DNA from: Roseomonas mucosa ATCC BAA-692
GTDB taxonomy: Bacteria > Pseudomonadota > Alphaproteobacteria > Acetobacterales > Acetobacteraceae
Direction: 5' to 3'
DNA length: 64,000 bases
Assembly (NCBI RefSeq): GCF_000622225.1
Contig: NZ_JHWD01000008.1
Span: 1-64,000, forward strand
Under the pieces are notes generated by a model. It did no database searches and had not been told where the DNA came from. It worked only from the letters and a program-made list of their open reading frames with translations. The translations under genes were made by a program, and so were the position numbers. Positions 8,733 to 16,512 of this stretch are shown one piece after another; within the stretch, counting starts at the first letter, position 1, and every line of letters begins with the position of its first letter.

Positions 8733-9255
8733 GGCGGGCGCACCCCACGGGCGGATCGCGCCTGGACGCGCGGGGGTCCGGCCTGGCTGCCCAGGGTTGG
8801 ACAGAACCTCCGTGCGTGTCACTTTAGGGCTTTAGCAGTTTTAGGCTTTTAGTCTTTTATCCGCCCAGCCGGATGCAGACTCCGCCCTACGGGGCAGGCA
8901 GATCTTGCCTGAGAACCGCGCCAGGGGTGAGCGGCGCCGTGGCTCGCATGGCGGCAGTGGAACGGGGATGGTCTGTTGATTTTATTCCTATAGACTGTGA
9001 TCGGCGGGCAAGCAAGGGAGTTCGCGCCGGAGAGCCTCGCTTTCCGGCGACCGCGGGTGCCACAAGCGCGGACAGGGTCTCTGTCTTCTTCCCTGGTGCC
9101 CGCTGTTTCCGCCAGTTCCGCGGGATGGAACCCGCGGGCCGGGGGAGACCGGCGCCGGCTCCCGGAGGCCAGGGCTCGAAGAGTCCTGGCGGAGAGGGGG
9201 TTCTGGGACGAGAGGCGAGGCCTCTCCCCCGGGGGTGGCCAGTGTGCCCTTCGTC
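8733..9255. other. 523-bp intergenic region with repeats, no gene
   Basis: No credible gene is visible between the end of the 8256 gene and the DUF882 stop. It contains an unusual T-rich tract of five TTTAG-like units (8822-8860) and one copy of an intergenic repeat family (9023-9236, described separately). The minus-strand frame that covers it is a reading-frame shadow continuing out of phase into the DUF882 gene. Confidence 0.6.
9023..9236. repeat. dispersed intergenic repeat, copy A
   Basis: Positions 9023-9063 match 41145-41185 at 36 of 41 bases (shared core CGCGCCGGAGAGC and GCGGGTGCCAC). A second module, GTCCTGGCGGAGAGGGGG at 9183-9200, recurs at 52703-52720 with 17 of 18 identical. 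It is followed by a GAGAGGC/GCCTCTC hairpin (9210-9226) and a CCCCGGGG-type end, as in copy B. This is an imperfect REP-like element lying between genes. Confidence 0.65.
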
Positions 9256-9852
9256 TCAGCCCCAGCGGCGGGGCTGGCCGCAATCCAGGTGCACGAAGCC
9301 GTCGCGGCGGTACAGGCCGACGCCGCCCATCTGCATCTCCGCCGCGAGCCGCGCCATGGCATAGGAATCGCGGTCCGGCAGGCGCACATCCGCCGCCATG
9401 CCGGACATGTGCAGCGAGGCGGTGGACACGCGCCGCGACTGCCGCGCCAGGTTGGCGTTGCGCTCCGGCGCGCGGTAGCCGCTGATCACCTGGAAGGGCT
9501 CGCCGGAATCCATCTGCTGCGCCACGGCGTGCAGCACGTCGAAGAGGCGCGGGTCCATCGGCGTCACCTCCTCGGTCGGCAGGTCGCGCAGCACGTAGTC
9601 CAGCTTCTGCAGCGCGGTGCGGACGTAGCGGCCGTTCTCCCAGTACACGCCCTCGAACTGGTCGTCCGTTTCGGCATAGGCGCGCTGGATGCGCAGCACG
9701 CGCGGGGGGCCGGAATCGGCCAGCACGGGGGTGGCGGCGGCGGCGCAGGCGAGGCCGCCCAGGGCGGCGCGGATCACCTCCCGCCGGCGGAAGGCGGGGC
9801 TGCGGGCCGCGTCCGCGCAGCAGGGGCAGTCGAGGCGGGAACGGTGGCTCAT
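9256..9852 (-). CDS. DUF882 / M15-type (YcbK-like) peptidoglycan-active protein
   Basis: 198 residues with a twin-arginine-like leader (FRRREVIRAALGG, hydrophobic to about residue 45, Ala-rich cleavage region near LADSG). The mature part is DUF882: QVISGYRAPERNANLARQS, then SLHMSGMAADVR with the His and Asp metal ligands of the D-Ala-D-Ala carboxypeptidase-like fold, and FVHLDCG with a further His. It is expected in the periplasm acting on peptidoglycan. Its ATG overlaps the stop of the L,D-transpeptidase gene by four bases (ATGA), so the two are an operon with linked cell-wall roles. Confidence 0.9.
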   Translation of the reverse strand: MSHRSRLDCPCCADAARSPAFRRREVIRAALGGLACAAAATPVLADSGPPRVLRIQRAYAETDDQFEGVYWENGRYVRTALQKLDYVLRDLPTEEVTPMDPRLFDVLHAVAQQMDSGEPFQVISGYRAPERNANLARQSRRVSTASLHMSGMAADVRLPDRDSYAMARLAAEMQMGGVGLYRRDGFVHLDCGQPRRWG

Positions 9853-11363
9853 CGGGCGGCCGCCACGCGCGGGGCGCTGCGGTCCATCTCCCGCGCATAG
9901 GCGGCGTCGAGGCCGTAGATGTCGGGCCGCAGGCGCAGGCGCCCCTCCTCCACCACGGCGGTGCTGTAGATCAGCCGCACCGGGATCGGCCGCTTCAGCG
10001 GCACGTTGATCGTCTGCCGGGTGTCGAAGGTGCGCTGCATGCGCTCCCGGTCCCAGCCCATGCCATCCATGGCAAGGTCGAGAAGTTCCATGGGTCGCTC
10101 CAGTCGGATACAGCCGGACGAGAAGGCGCGGTCGGGCCGGTTGAAGGCCCAGCGGTCCGGCGTGTCGTGCAGGTAGATGTCTTCGTTGTTGGGCATGATG
10201 AACTTCAGCCGTCCGAGCGCGCTGGAATCCCCGGCATCCTGGCGCACCGCATAGGGAAAGTTGTCGGGCCGTATCCGGGCCCAGTCCACCGTGGTCGGAT
10301 CGACCTCCACGCGCTCCCCGTCGATCGTGGCGAAGAGGCGGAAGCCCTTGGCCACCATCGCCCTCGGGTCGCGCCGGAACTTCGGCAGCAGGTCCTCGCG
10401 CGCGTTGCGGGCGGGCACGCCCCAGGGCGGGTTGAACTGCACCGTGGTCATCGCGACCCGCAGCAGCGGCGTGGCGCGGTCGGGACGGCCGACCACCACG
10501 TTCATGCGCAGCAGGGTGCGGCTCCCCTCCAGCGCGAAAAGCCGGAAATCGGGGATGTTCACCTCGATCCGGCGGCCTGCGGGCGGGCGCGGCGTGGCGC
10601 GGCGCATGTCCAGCGCGACGCGGAGCTGGTCCACCCGCTGCGAGGCCGGGCGGTTGAGCTGCGCCAGGGTGATCGGGCCGAGGCGGCCATCGGCCTCCAG
10701 CCCCTGTTCCTCCTGCCAGCGGCGCAGGGCGGCGGCCAGCGCCCCGTCATAGGTCTCGCCCGTTCCTTCCACCGGCGCCGCGGCCAGCGCCGGGTCCACC
10801 ACGGCGAGCCGCGCGCGCAGGACCGGCACGCGCTGCGCGTCGCTGGCGCCGGGGTCGAGCGTGCCGCCGCCCGGGACGCGGGGCCAGCCGCCCGCCGCGA
10901 CGATGGCGCGTGCCTTGGCGAGCTCCGCCTTCAGGAGCGCGGCATCGGGGGGCGCGAGGGCCGCCCGGTCGATCACCGAGGCCGGGTCGGCGGCGCCCAG
11001 CAGGTCGAGCTGCCAGCGCGGCATCGGGATGGCGGCGGGGTCGCGCAGGATGTCGGGGCGGTTGGCGGGCAGGCGCAGACCGCCCAGCAGCAGGTCGGAC
11101 AGTGCCGCCGAGGCGGCCCGCATGAGCCCTGCCGCATGGGCGGCGGGATCGGCGGCGACGGCGGCCTCGGCGGGAATGGCGTAGTCGGCGGGGCTGAGCC
11201 CGTCCTCCTCCAGCCGGTGCAGGCGCTCCGCCAGGCGTTGCAGCGCGGCGGGCTGGGCATGGGCCGTGGCGGCCGCGGCCGGATATCCGCCCGGCTTTCC
11301 CCCAGGGGCCAGCAACGGCATGGCACTGCCCATGAGAGCCAGGGAGAAATCGCGTCGGCGCAT
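9849..11363 (-). CDS. L,D-transpeptidase, YcbB/LdtD type
   Basis: About 504 residues from the ATG at 11363, which gives a Tat-type leader MRRRDFSLAL. A peptidoglycan-binding segment (about 205-245; YDGALAAALRRWQEEQGL, DGRLGPITLAQLN) precedes the YkuD catalytic domain. That domain contains YLHDTPDRWAFNRPDRAFSS and the active-site SSGCIRLE with the catalytic Cys. It forms 3-3 crosslinks in peptidoglycan or attaches proteins to it, in the periplasm. The frame is open to 11450 but the leader fits the internal ATG. It is translationally coupled to the DUF882 gene. Confidence 0.92.
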   Translation of the reverse strand: MRRRDFSLALMGSAMPLLAPGGKPGGYPAAAATAHAQPAALQRLAERLHRLEEDGLSPADYAIPAEAAVAADPAAHAAGLMRAASAALSDLLLGGLRLPANRPDILRDPAAIPMPRWQLDLLGAADPASVIDRAALAPPDAALLKAELAKARAIVAAGGWPRVPGGGTLDPGASDAQRVPVLRARLAVVDPALAAAPVEGTGETYDGALAAALRRWQEEQGLEADGRLGPITLAQLNRPASQRVDQLRVALDMRRATPRPPAGRRIEVNIPDFRLFALEGSRTLLRMNVVVGRPDRATPLLRVAMTTVQFNPPWGVPARNAREDLLPKFRRDPRAMVAKGFRLFATIDGERVEVDPTTVDWARIRPDNFPYAVRQDAGDSSALGRLKFIMPNNEDIYLHDTPDRWAFNRPDRAFSSGCIRLERPMELLDLAMDGMGWDRERMQRTFDTRQTINVPLKRPIPVRLIYSTAVVEEGRLRLRPDIYGLDAAYAREMDRSAPRVAAAR

Positions 11364-11562
11364 GGGTGACGGGATAGCCGGGCCGGGCCAGGGCTGCCAA
11401 GCCGCAGACTTCCGCGGCGGCGTAGCGGAAACATGACGCAACATGGGCAAGGACGGCCGGGTGTCCTCCCGCCCCGCCGCATCGCGTGCTGCCGGTCGCC
11501 CTAGCGGCCGCCTCGCATCGGGCGGGCCGTTCCGCGGCGGCCCGGGGGCGGCCGATCCGGGG

Positions 11563-11886
11563 TCAGCCGACCCAGAGGAAGATCAGCCAGGTCAGGAAGG
11601 CCGTCACCAGCAGGGCGTAAAGCAGGGCCCGGGCGATGCCGAACCATTCGCTGCGCGGGTCCGGCGCCCCTTCCTCCGGGTGATAGGAAGGCCGCGGCGT
11701 CAGCGGATCGGCTGGCCGGGCCGTGGCTTCGGCCCCCGTCATCCCAACGGGAGTACCGGAGGCATCCAGGTCAGGCCGGCCGGGCGATGGTAGGCCGTCT
11801 TTGTGTGAGAGCGTGTCGCTCACCGTCCTGATCCCCCGATCTGGCCCGATCCTCACTCTGAGCGAGCCGGCGGGGGATTTTGGCAC
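11563..11886 (-). CDS. small C-tail-anchored membrane protein, hypothetical
   Basis: 107 residues from the furthest ATG, or 59 from the internal ATG at 11742. The N-terminal part is polar, Pro- and Asp-rich; the last 23 residues (ARALLYALLVTAFLTWLIFL then WVG) form one clear membrane helix at the very C-terminus. No family is recognised. It stands alone, with intergenic DNA on both sides. The hydrophobic tail and lack of a competing frame support it, but a short frame in GC-rich DNA carries a real risk of being spurious. Confidence 0.42.
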   Translation of the reverse strand: MPKSPAGSLRVRIGPDRGIRTVSDTLSHKDGLPSPGRPDLDASGTPVGMTGAEATARPADPLTPRPSYHPEEGAPDPRSEWFGIARALLYALLVTAFLTWLIFLWVG

Positions 11887-12111
11887 AGGTTTTTCGCTCG
11901 ATCATTATCTATCGGGCGGATAGCTAAATTATTGATACGGGTTGAATAGGTTAATGCAATCTGGAGGGGAAACTTACCTCGCGCTCGCCTCGCGCGCCGG
12001 AAAATTTCCCATGCCCGATCCCCGGCGGCGCTGGCGCCCATGGGAGCGGGCGGAATAGATTTCGCTGTGCTGCGGAAGGATTCCTCCCTTCGCAGGGAGC
12101 GAGATTGCGCC

Positions 12112-12831
12112 GTGACCTGGTCCATCGTCGCGCACGACCCGCATCGCGAGACCTTCGCCGTCGCCGTGACCACCTGCAATCTCGCCGTGGGGGCCTCCTG
12201 CCCCTTCGTGCGGGCGGGGGTCGGGGCGGTGCCCACGCAATCCTTCACCAACCGCTATCTCGGCCCCGCCGTGCTGGACGGGATCGGGGCCGGGCTGCAT
12301 CCGGCCGCCGCCATCGAACAGGCGCTGGCCGGCGATGATGGGCGCGAGCTGCGCCAGGTCCATGCGGTGGACCGCCAGGGGCGCGTGGCCGCCTGGACCG
12401 GGCGGCACTGCGTCGCCTGGGCGGGGCATAGCGGGGCGCCCCATGTCTCCTTCGCCGGCAACATGCTGTCGGGGCCGGCCGTGCTGCAGGATACCGAGGC
12501 CGCCTTCGCCGTGCATGGCGGCCTGTCCCTGCCCCGCCGGCTGGTGCAGGCCCTGATGGCAGGGGAGGCGGCGGGCGGCGACCGGCGCGGCCGCCAGTCC
12601 GCCGCCCTGGTGATGGTGTCCACCGAGGATTTTCCTGACCTGGACCTGCGGGTGGACGATCATGTGGAGCCGCTGCCGGAGCTGCGGCGGCTGCTCGGCC
12701 TCTGGGAGCGCCAGCGCGAGCCCGGCCTCGCCGAGGCGCCGCGCAGGGCCGACCCCGCCGGCCTGACCGATCTCGACACGATCGAGGCCCGGTGGATCGA
12801 ACGCGGGCTGGACCTGCGCTTTCCGCGCTGA
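12112..12831 (+). CDS. DUF1028 family protein (Ntn-hydrolase-like fold)
   Basis: 239 residues beginning at a GTG (VTWSIVAHD), where family members characteristically begin; an AGGGAG site lies 12 nt upstream. The longer frame from 12040 adds unrelated residues. Typical DUF1028 motifs are present: AVAVTTCNLAVGASCPFVRA, GVGAVPTQSFTN, AGNMLSG and a Gly/Arg-rich DRRGRQSAALVM. Family members are predicted Ntn-type enzymes, often next to peptide or amino-acid deamidation genes; the substrate is unknown and neighbours here give no hint. Confidence 0.88.
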   Translation: MTWSIVAHDPHRETFAVAVTTCNLAVGASCPFVRAGVGAVPTQSFTNRYLGPAVLDGIGAGLHPAAAIEQALAGDDGRELRQVHAVDRQGRVAAWTGRHCVAWAGHSGAPHVSFAGNMLSGPAVLQDTEAAFAVHGGLSLPRRLVQALMAGEAAGGDRRGRQSAALVMVSTEDFPDLDLRVDDHVEPLPELRRLLGLWERQREPGLAEAPRRADPAGLTDLDTIEARWIERGLDLRFPR

Positions 12832-13023
12832 GCCGCCGGCGCGAACCGGACGTTGCCCGAGGCCGCTTCCGGCTCTAGATTCGCCTCCGCTCTGGCGGAG
12901 CTGAACGGGTGCCGGCCCGGAAAACTACTTGCCCCGGGACGGGGCGGCTCCCCGCCATGAGGCACCGCGCAGGCCCGGCGCGCCGACAGCCCCCGGGATG
13001 CGCCTGCCTTTTCCTTCGGGGCG

Positions 13024-13704
13024 ATGCAGATGACGGAACATTCCTCCTTTCTTCCGGTGGCCGAGGCCTATGACCTCTGGGCCGGCACCTATGACACGCA
13101 GGACAACCCGATGGTCTTCGGGGCGAGCCGGATCGTGGAGGGGCTGGCCGGGGAGGTCCGGGGCCGCGACGTGGTGGAATTCGGTTGCGGCACCGGACGC
13201 AACCTCGCCCGGCTGCGGGCCGGGGGCGCGGCGAGCCTCACCGGACTCGACCTGTCCGCCGGGATGCTGGACCAGGCGCGGCGGCGCGGCCCGGATTTCC
13301 ACCTGCTGCGCCATGACATGAGCCAGCCGGTGGCGCTGCCGGATGCCTCGGCGGATCTGGCCCTGTTCTGCCTTTCGCTGGAACACATGGCCGACCTGCT
13401 GCCGCCCTTGCGGGAGGCGCGCCGCCTGCTGCGCCCGCGGGGGGAGGTCCGGATCGTCGAGATCCACCCTTTCCTGTCGCTCGGCGGGACGGGGGCGCAT
13501 TTCCAGGCCGGCGGGCGGGAGATCCGCATGCCGACGGTGGCGCATGGCTTCGCCGACTACCTCAACGGCTTCGCGGCGCTGGAGCTACGCCTCCTCGCCT
13601 GCCGGGAATGGCGGCCGCGCGACTTCGGCGGCGCGTTGCCGGAGCGGGTGCTCAAGCGGGGGCCGGACCACCCGCTGCTGGTGGAGTTCCGCCTGGGCCG
13701 CTGA
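13024..13704 (+). CDS. class I SAM-dependent methyltransferase
   Basis: 226 residues with a Methyltransf_11-type domain: YDLWAGTYDTQDNPM at the N-terminus, the SAM-binding glycine loop VVEFGCGTGRNLARL (about 49-63), GLDLSAGMLDQAR (motif post-I) and LEHMADLLPPLREARRLLRP (motif III). A small-molecule or lipid methylase is likely, substrate unknown. The 3' end overlaps the convergent oxyR gene by 53 bp. Confidence 0.88.
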   Translation: MQMTEHSSFLPVAEAYDLWAGTYDTQDNPMVFGASRIVEGLAGEVRGRDVVEFGCGTGRNLARLRAGGAASLTGLDLSAGMLDQARRRGPDFHLLRHDMSQPVALPDASADLALFCLSLEHMADLLPPLREARRLLRPRGEVRIVEIHPFLSLGGTGAHFQAGGREIRMPTVAHGFADYLNGFAALELRLLACREWRPRDFGGALPERVLKRGPDHPLLVEFRLGR

Positions 13705-14620
13705 CCCCTCTGGCGCCCGCCTCCAGCATGTCCCGGATCGTGGCGGCCAGGTCCTTGAACTCGCTGGCGCGCGGGGAGCGGGCCCGCCAAGCGAGGCCCA
13801 GCATCCGGCCGGGCGTGTCCTCCACCGGGCGCAGCTCCACATTCGCCCCGGCCAGCACGCCCCCCTCCACCGCCAGCCGGGGGAGCAGCGTGACGCCGAG
13901 GCCGCCGGCCACCATCTGCACCAGCGTGTGCAGCGTGGTGGCGGCGAAGCTGTCGCCGCCGGTCGGCCCCGGCAGGTTGCAGGCGGCCAGGGCGTGTTCC
14001 CGCAGGCAGTGGCCGTCCTCCAGCAGCAGCAGCCGCTCGCCGGACAGGGCCGAGGCCGGCAGGATGTTGCGCGCGGCCAGCCGGTGCCCGGGCGGCAGGG
14101 CCGCCAGGAACGGGTCCTCCGCCAGCGGCATCACGTCCAGCCGGTCGGCCGAGGCCACGGGCAGTGCCAGGAGCAGCAGGTCGAGTCGGCCGCCCTCCAG
14201 GTCGGCCACCAGGTTCTGCGTCAGGTCCTCCCTCAGCCAGAGCCGCAGGCGCGGGAAGGCGCCGCGCAGGGCGGGCATCAGGCGTGGCAGCAGGAAGGGG
14301 CCCACGGTGGGGATCAGCCCGAAGCGCAGCGGGCCGCTCAGCGGGTCATGCGCCGTGGCCGCCGTTTCCGCCACCGCCGAGAGCGTGGCGAGCGCGTCGC
14401 GCGCCCGCTGCACGATCTCGAGTCCCACCTGGGTGAAGGCGGGCCGCTTGGAGGGGCCACGGTCCAGGATCGCCGTGGCGAGCTGCCGCTCCAGGGCGAT
14501 GATCCCGGCCGAAAGGGTGGACTGGCTGACGGCGCAGGCGGTGGCGGCCCGGCCGAAATGGCCGTGATCCGCCAGGGCGACGAGGTAGCGGAGCTGTTGC
14601 GGGCTGGGATAGGCGGTCAT
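13652..14620 (-). CDS. oxyR: hydrogen-peroxide sensor regulator OxyR (LysR family)
   Basis: 322 residues: an N-terminal LysR helix-turn-helix (HFGRAATACAVSQSTLSAGI) and an effector domain holding the OxyR redox motif EDGHCLREHALAAC. Its two Cys (C205 and C214) have the same nine-residue spacing as E. coli C199/C208, which form the sensing disulfide. It is divergent from ahpC, its expected target, with the shared promoter between. The C-terminal tail (about 15 residues, Gly/Pro-rich) overlaps the convergent methyltransferase gene by 53 bp, so mutual transcriptional interference is possible. Confidence 0.93.
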   Translation of the reverse strand: MTAYPSPQQLRYLVALADHGHFGRAATACAVSQSTLSAGIIALERQLATAILDRGPSKRPAFTQVGLEIVQRARDALATLSAVAETAATAHDPLSGPLRFGLIPTVGPFLLPRLMPALRGAFPRLRLWLREDLTQNLVADLEGGRLDLLLLALPVASADRLDVMPLAEDPFLAALPPGHRLAARNILPASALSGERLLLLEDGHCLREHALAACNLPGPTGGDSFAATTLHTLVQMVAGGLGVTLLPRLAVEGGVLAGANVELRPVEDTPGRMLGLAWRARSPRASEFKDLAATIRDMLEAGARGVSGPGGTPPAAGGPAPA

Positions 14621-14792
14621 CGGTGCAGCCGATCATAAGGACGAAAACTATTCATTTGAACCCGTGCTGCACCTGCGTCATACCCGGCCACGGCGCGGGG
14701 GCGGGAATCAGCCTCCGGCCGGACGGGCCCGGGGGTCACCATCGCGGCGCCGTCCGGAAGCGACCGAATTCTTTTGGGAAGAGGATCACTGC
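14621..14792. promoter_or_regulatory. shared oxyR/ahpC promoter region
   Basis: 172 bp between two divergent genes. Around 14634-14655 there is an AT-richer patch containing ATAA and CTAT elements, reminiscent of the ATAG/CTAT half-sites of OxyR operators, although the spacing is nine rather than seven bases, so the match is only partial. The ahpC ribosome site GGGAAGAGGA lies just before its ATG. OxyR control is inferred from gene arrangement more than from the site. Confidence 0.5.
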
Positions 14793-15347
14793 ATGCTGAC
14801 CGTCGGCGACAAGTTCCCGTCCTTCCAGCTCACCGCCGTGAAGGGTGGCCCCGAGGGGCTGAACATGAACACCGCCTTCACCGAGGTCTCCGACGCCTCG
14901 GATGCCGGCAAGTGGAAGATCGTCTTCTTCTGGCCGAAGGACTTCACCTTCGTCTGCCCGACCGAGATCGTGGCCTTCGGCAAGCTGAACACGGATTTCA
15001 GCGACCGTGACGCCGTCGTCTATGGCGTGTCGATCGACAGCGAGTTCGTGCACATGAACTGGCGCACGCACCATGCCGACCTGAAGGACCTGCCCTTCGC
15101 CATGCTCGCCGACATCAAGCGCGAGCTGTCCACGGCCTGCGGCATCCTCGACAAGAACGCCGGCGTGGCGCTGCGCGCGACCTTCATCGTGGACCCGGAG
15201 GGGATCATCCGCTTCGCCTCCGTCAACGACCTGAACGTCGGCCGCAACCCGCAGGAAGTGCTGCGCGTCCTCGATGCGCTGCAGACGGACGAGCTGTGCC
15301 CCTGCAACTGGAAGCAGGGCGAAGAGGTCCTGAAGCCGGCCGCCTGA
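14793..15347 (+). CDS. ahpC: alkyl hydroperoxide reductase C-type peroxiredoxin
   Basis: 184 residues of the AhpC/Prx1 family. The peroxidatic Cys is C55 in FTFVCPTEIVAF; C-terminal cysteines at about 169 and 171 (ELCPCNW) provide the resolving Cys. It reduces hydrogen peroxide, organic peroxides and peroxynitrite in the cytoplasm; in genomes pairing it with AhpD, AhpD serves in its reduction. The frame is open from 14664, but the ATG at 14793 has a strong purine-rich site and gives family length. Followed 210 bp later by ahpD and divergent from oxyR. Confidence 0.95.
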   Translation: MLTVGDKFPSFQLTAVKGGPEGLNMNTAFTEVSDASDAGKWKIVFFWPKDFTFVCPTEIVAFGKLNTDFSDRDAVVYGVSIDSEFVHMNWRTHHADLKDLPFAMLADIKRELSTACGILDKNAGVALRATFIVDPEGIIRFASVNDLNVGRNPQEVLRVLDALQTDELCPCNWKQGEEVLKPAA

Positions 15348-15557
15348 GGCCAGCTTCCACGGATTGACCGCGCTCCGGGGGTTTCGCGCCCCCGGGGACG
15401 GTGTGCCGAGCCGGCCGCCCCGTTCCCTCGTCCCGTTCCCCTGGCCCTTCCCCTGGCCCGGGAGGAACCGTTCCGCGAAAGCCGCGGGCACCGGGCGCAT
15501 GGGCGCCCCCGAGGGCCGGTTCCGCCCACCGAACACAACCGGAGAGGAGTTCACAGG

Positions 15558-16088
15558 ATGTCGCTCGACGCCCTGCGCAACATGCTGCCCGAATACGCCA
15601 AGGACCTGAAGCTGAACCTCGGCTCGCTCGCCGCCGAGACGCTCCTGACGGAGCAGCAGCTGGCCGGCACCTTCATCGCCAGCGCGCTTGCCTCGCGCAA
15701 TATCGTGGTGACGAAGAACATCGTCGCCGAGTTCGGCCCGAAGCTCTCGGCCGAGGCGCTGAACGCGGCCAAGGCGTCGGCGGCGATCATGGGCATGAAC
15801 AACGTCTATTACCGCTTCACGCATCTGGTGCATGGCGACTACGCCACCATGCCGGCCAAGCTGCGCATGAACGTCATGGCGCGGCCGGGCGTGGAGAAGG
15901 TGGATTTCGAGCTCTGGTCGCTCGCCGTTTCCGCCATCAACGGCTGCGGCATGTGCATGGAGAGCCACGAGAAGGTGGTGCGCCAGCATGGGATGACGCA
16001 GGAGCAGGTGCAGGCTGCCGTGCGCATCGCCTCGGTGGTGCATGCCGTGGCGGCGGTGCTGGACGGCGAGGCCGCGCTGGCGGGCTGA
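15558..16088 (+). CDS. ahpD: alkyl hydroperoxidase AhpD
   Basis: 176 residues, all-helical AhpD/CMD family. The redox CxxC is C130 and C133 in [13 protein letters not shown], with the conserved His four residues on (H137) and an upstream Glu in DFELW. AhpD has weak peroxidase activity and passes electrons from a lipoamide/dihydrolipoamide system to AhpC. A GGAGAGGAG site precedes the ATG. It is the second gene of the ahpCD unit and is closed by a strong terminator at 16133. Confidence 0.95.
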   Translation: MSLDALRNMLPEYAKDLKLNLGSLAAETLLTEQQLAGTFIASALASRNIVVTKNIVAEFGPKLSAEALNAAKASAAIMGMNNVYYRFTHLVHGDYATMPAKLRMNVMARPGVEKVDFELWSLAVSAINGCGMCMESHEKVVRQHGMTQEQVQAAVRIASVVHAVAAVLDGEAALAG

Positions 16089-16132
16089 GGCCCCTCCCCG
16101 CCCCCCGGGGGTGGATGGCCAAGGATCGGGAA

Positions 16133-16165
16133 GGGCCGGTGCCGGACAAGGGCACCGGCCCTTTT
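16133..16165 (+). terminator. rho-independent terminator after ahpD
   Basis: A perfect 11-bp stem (GGGCCGGTGCC / GGCACCGGCCC) with a 7-nt loop, followed immediately by TTTT. It lies 44 bp after the ahpD stop and insulates it from the riboswitch-controlled gene behind it. Confidence 0.88.
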
Positions 16166-16231
16166 CCGTTCCGGCGCCCGCGTGGCCTGCCACCCCTTCC
16201 GGGAAGGCCGTGCCTCCCCTACACCGGAGGG

Positions 16232-16384
16232 CGATGGTTCCCTCGCGGATTAAAACGGGAACATGGTGCGAAGCCATGGCTGCCCCCGCAACTGTCAGCG
16301 CCGAGCCACCGCCAAGGGCCACCGGGTTCGCCCCCGGGAAGGCGGCGGATGGTGATGACGCGCGAGCCAGGAGACCTGCCATCG
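16232..16384 (+). promoter_or_regulatory. cobalamin (B12) riboswitch aptamer
   Basis: The aptamer hallmarks occur in order: a GGTTCC-type arm and TTAAAACGGGAA, GGTGCGAAGCCATGGCTGCC, CCGCAACTGT, a GGGAAGGC segment, and the B12 box GCGAGCCAGGAGACCTGCC (about 16362-16380). A P1 closing stem CGATGG (16232-16237) with CCATCG (16379-16384) delimits it. It is on the + strand 129 bp before the methionine-synthase-like ATG. Cobalamin is expected to switch that gene off, since the enzyme is only needed when B12-dependent MetH cannot work. Confidence 0.93.
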
Positions 16385-16512
16385 TTGACGTCAGCGCGGC
16401 CACGCCGGACGGGGTGTTCCGGCGGGAAAGAAGGGACGAAGGCCCGCCCGGAGACGGGATGCGGGGCCGGGAGACCGGGCCGCGATGACAGAAGACGTCA
16501 GGAGAAAACCCC
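16385..16512 (+). promoter_or_regulatory. riboswitch expression platform and leader
   Basis: The leader between the aptamer and the ATG holds several GC-rich hairpins (for example GGCCCGC at 16441 with GCGGGGCC near 16460) but no terminator T-run, so translational control is more likely than termination. TGACGTCA at 16386-16393 and GACGTCA at 16494-16500 share the self-complementary core GACGTC and can pair; the second abuts the ribosome site AGGAG (16500-16504). That pairing is a candidate for occluding ribosome entry. Confidence 0.55.

Noticed and set aside
8822-8860. Telomere-like CCTAAA repeats on the minus strand
   Set aside because: Only a superficial likeness; units are irregular and the context is a bacterial chromosome. 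Kept only as a low-interest tract.
8849-9898. 349-residue minus-strand frame over DUF882 and the upstream repeat
   Set aside because: Out of frame with the DUF882 gene, Arg/Pro-rich and without motifs.
12832-13023. Possible SAM or SAH riboswitch before the methyltransferase
   Set aside because: The GC-rich leader has hairpins, but none of the conserved cores of known SAM or SAH riboswitch classes could be matched.
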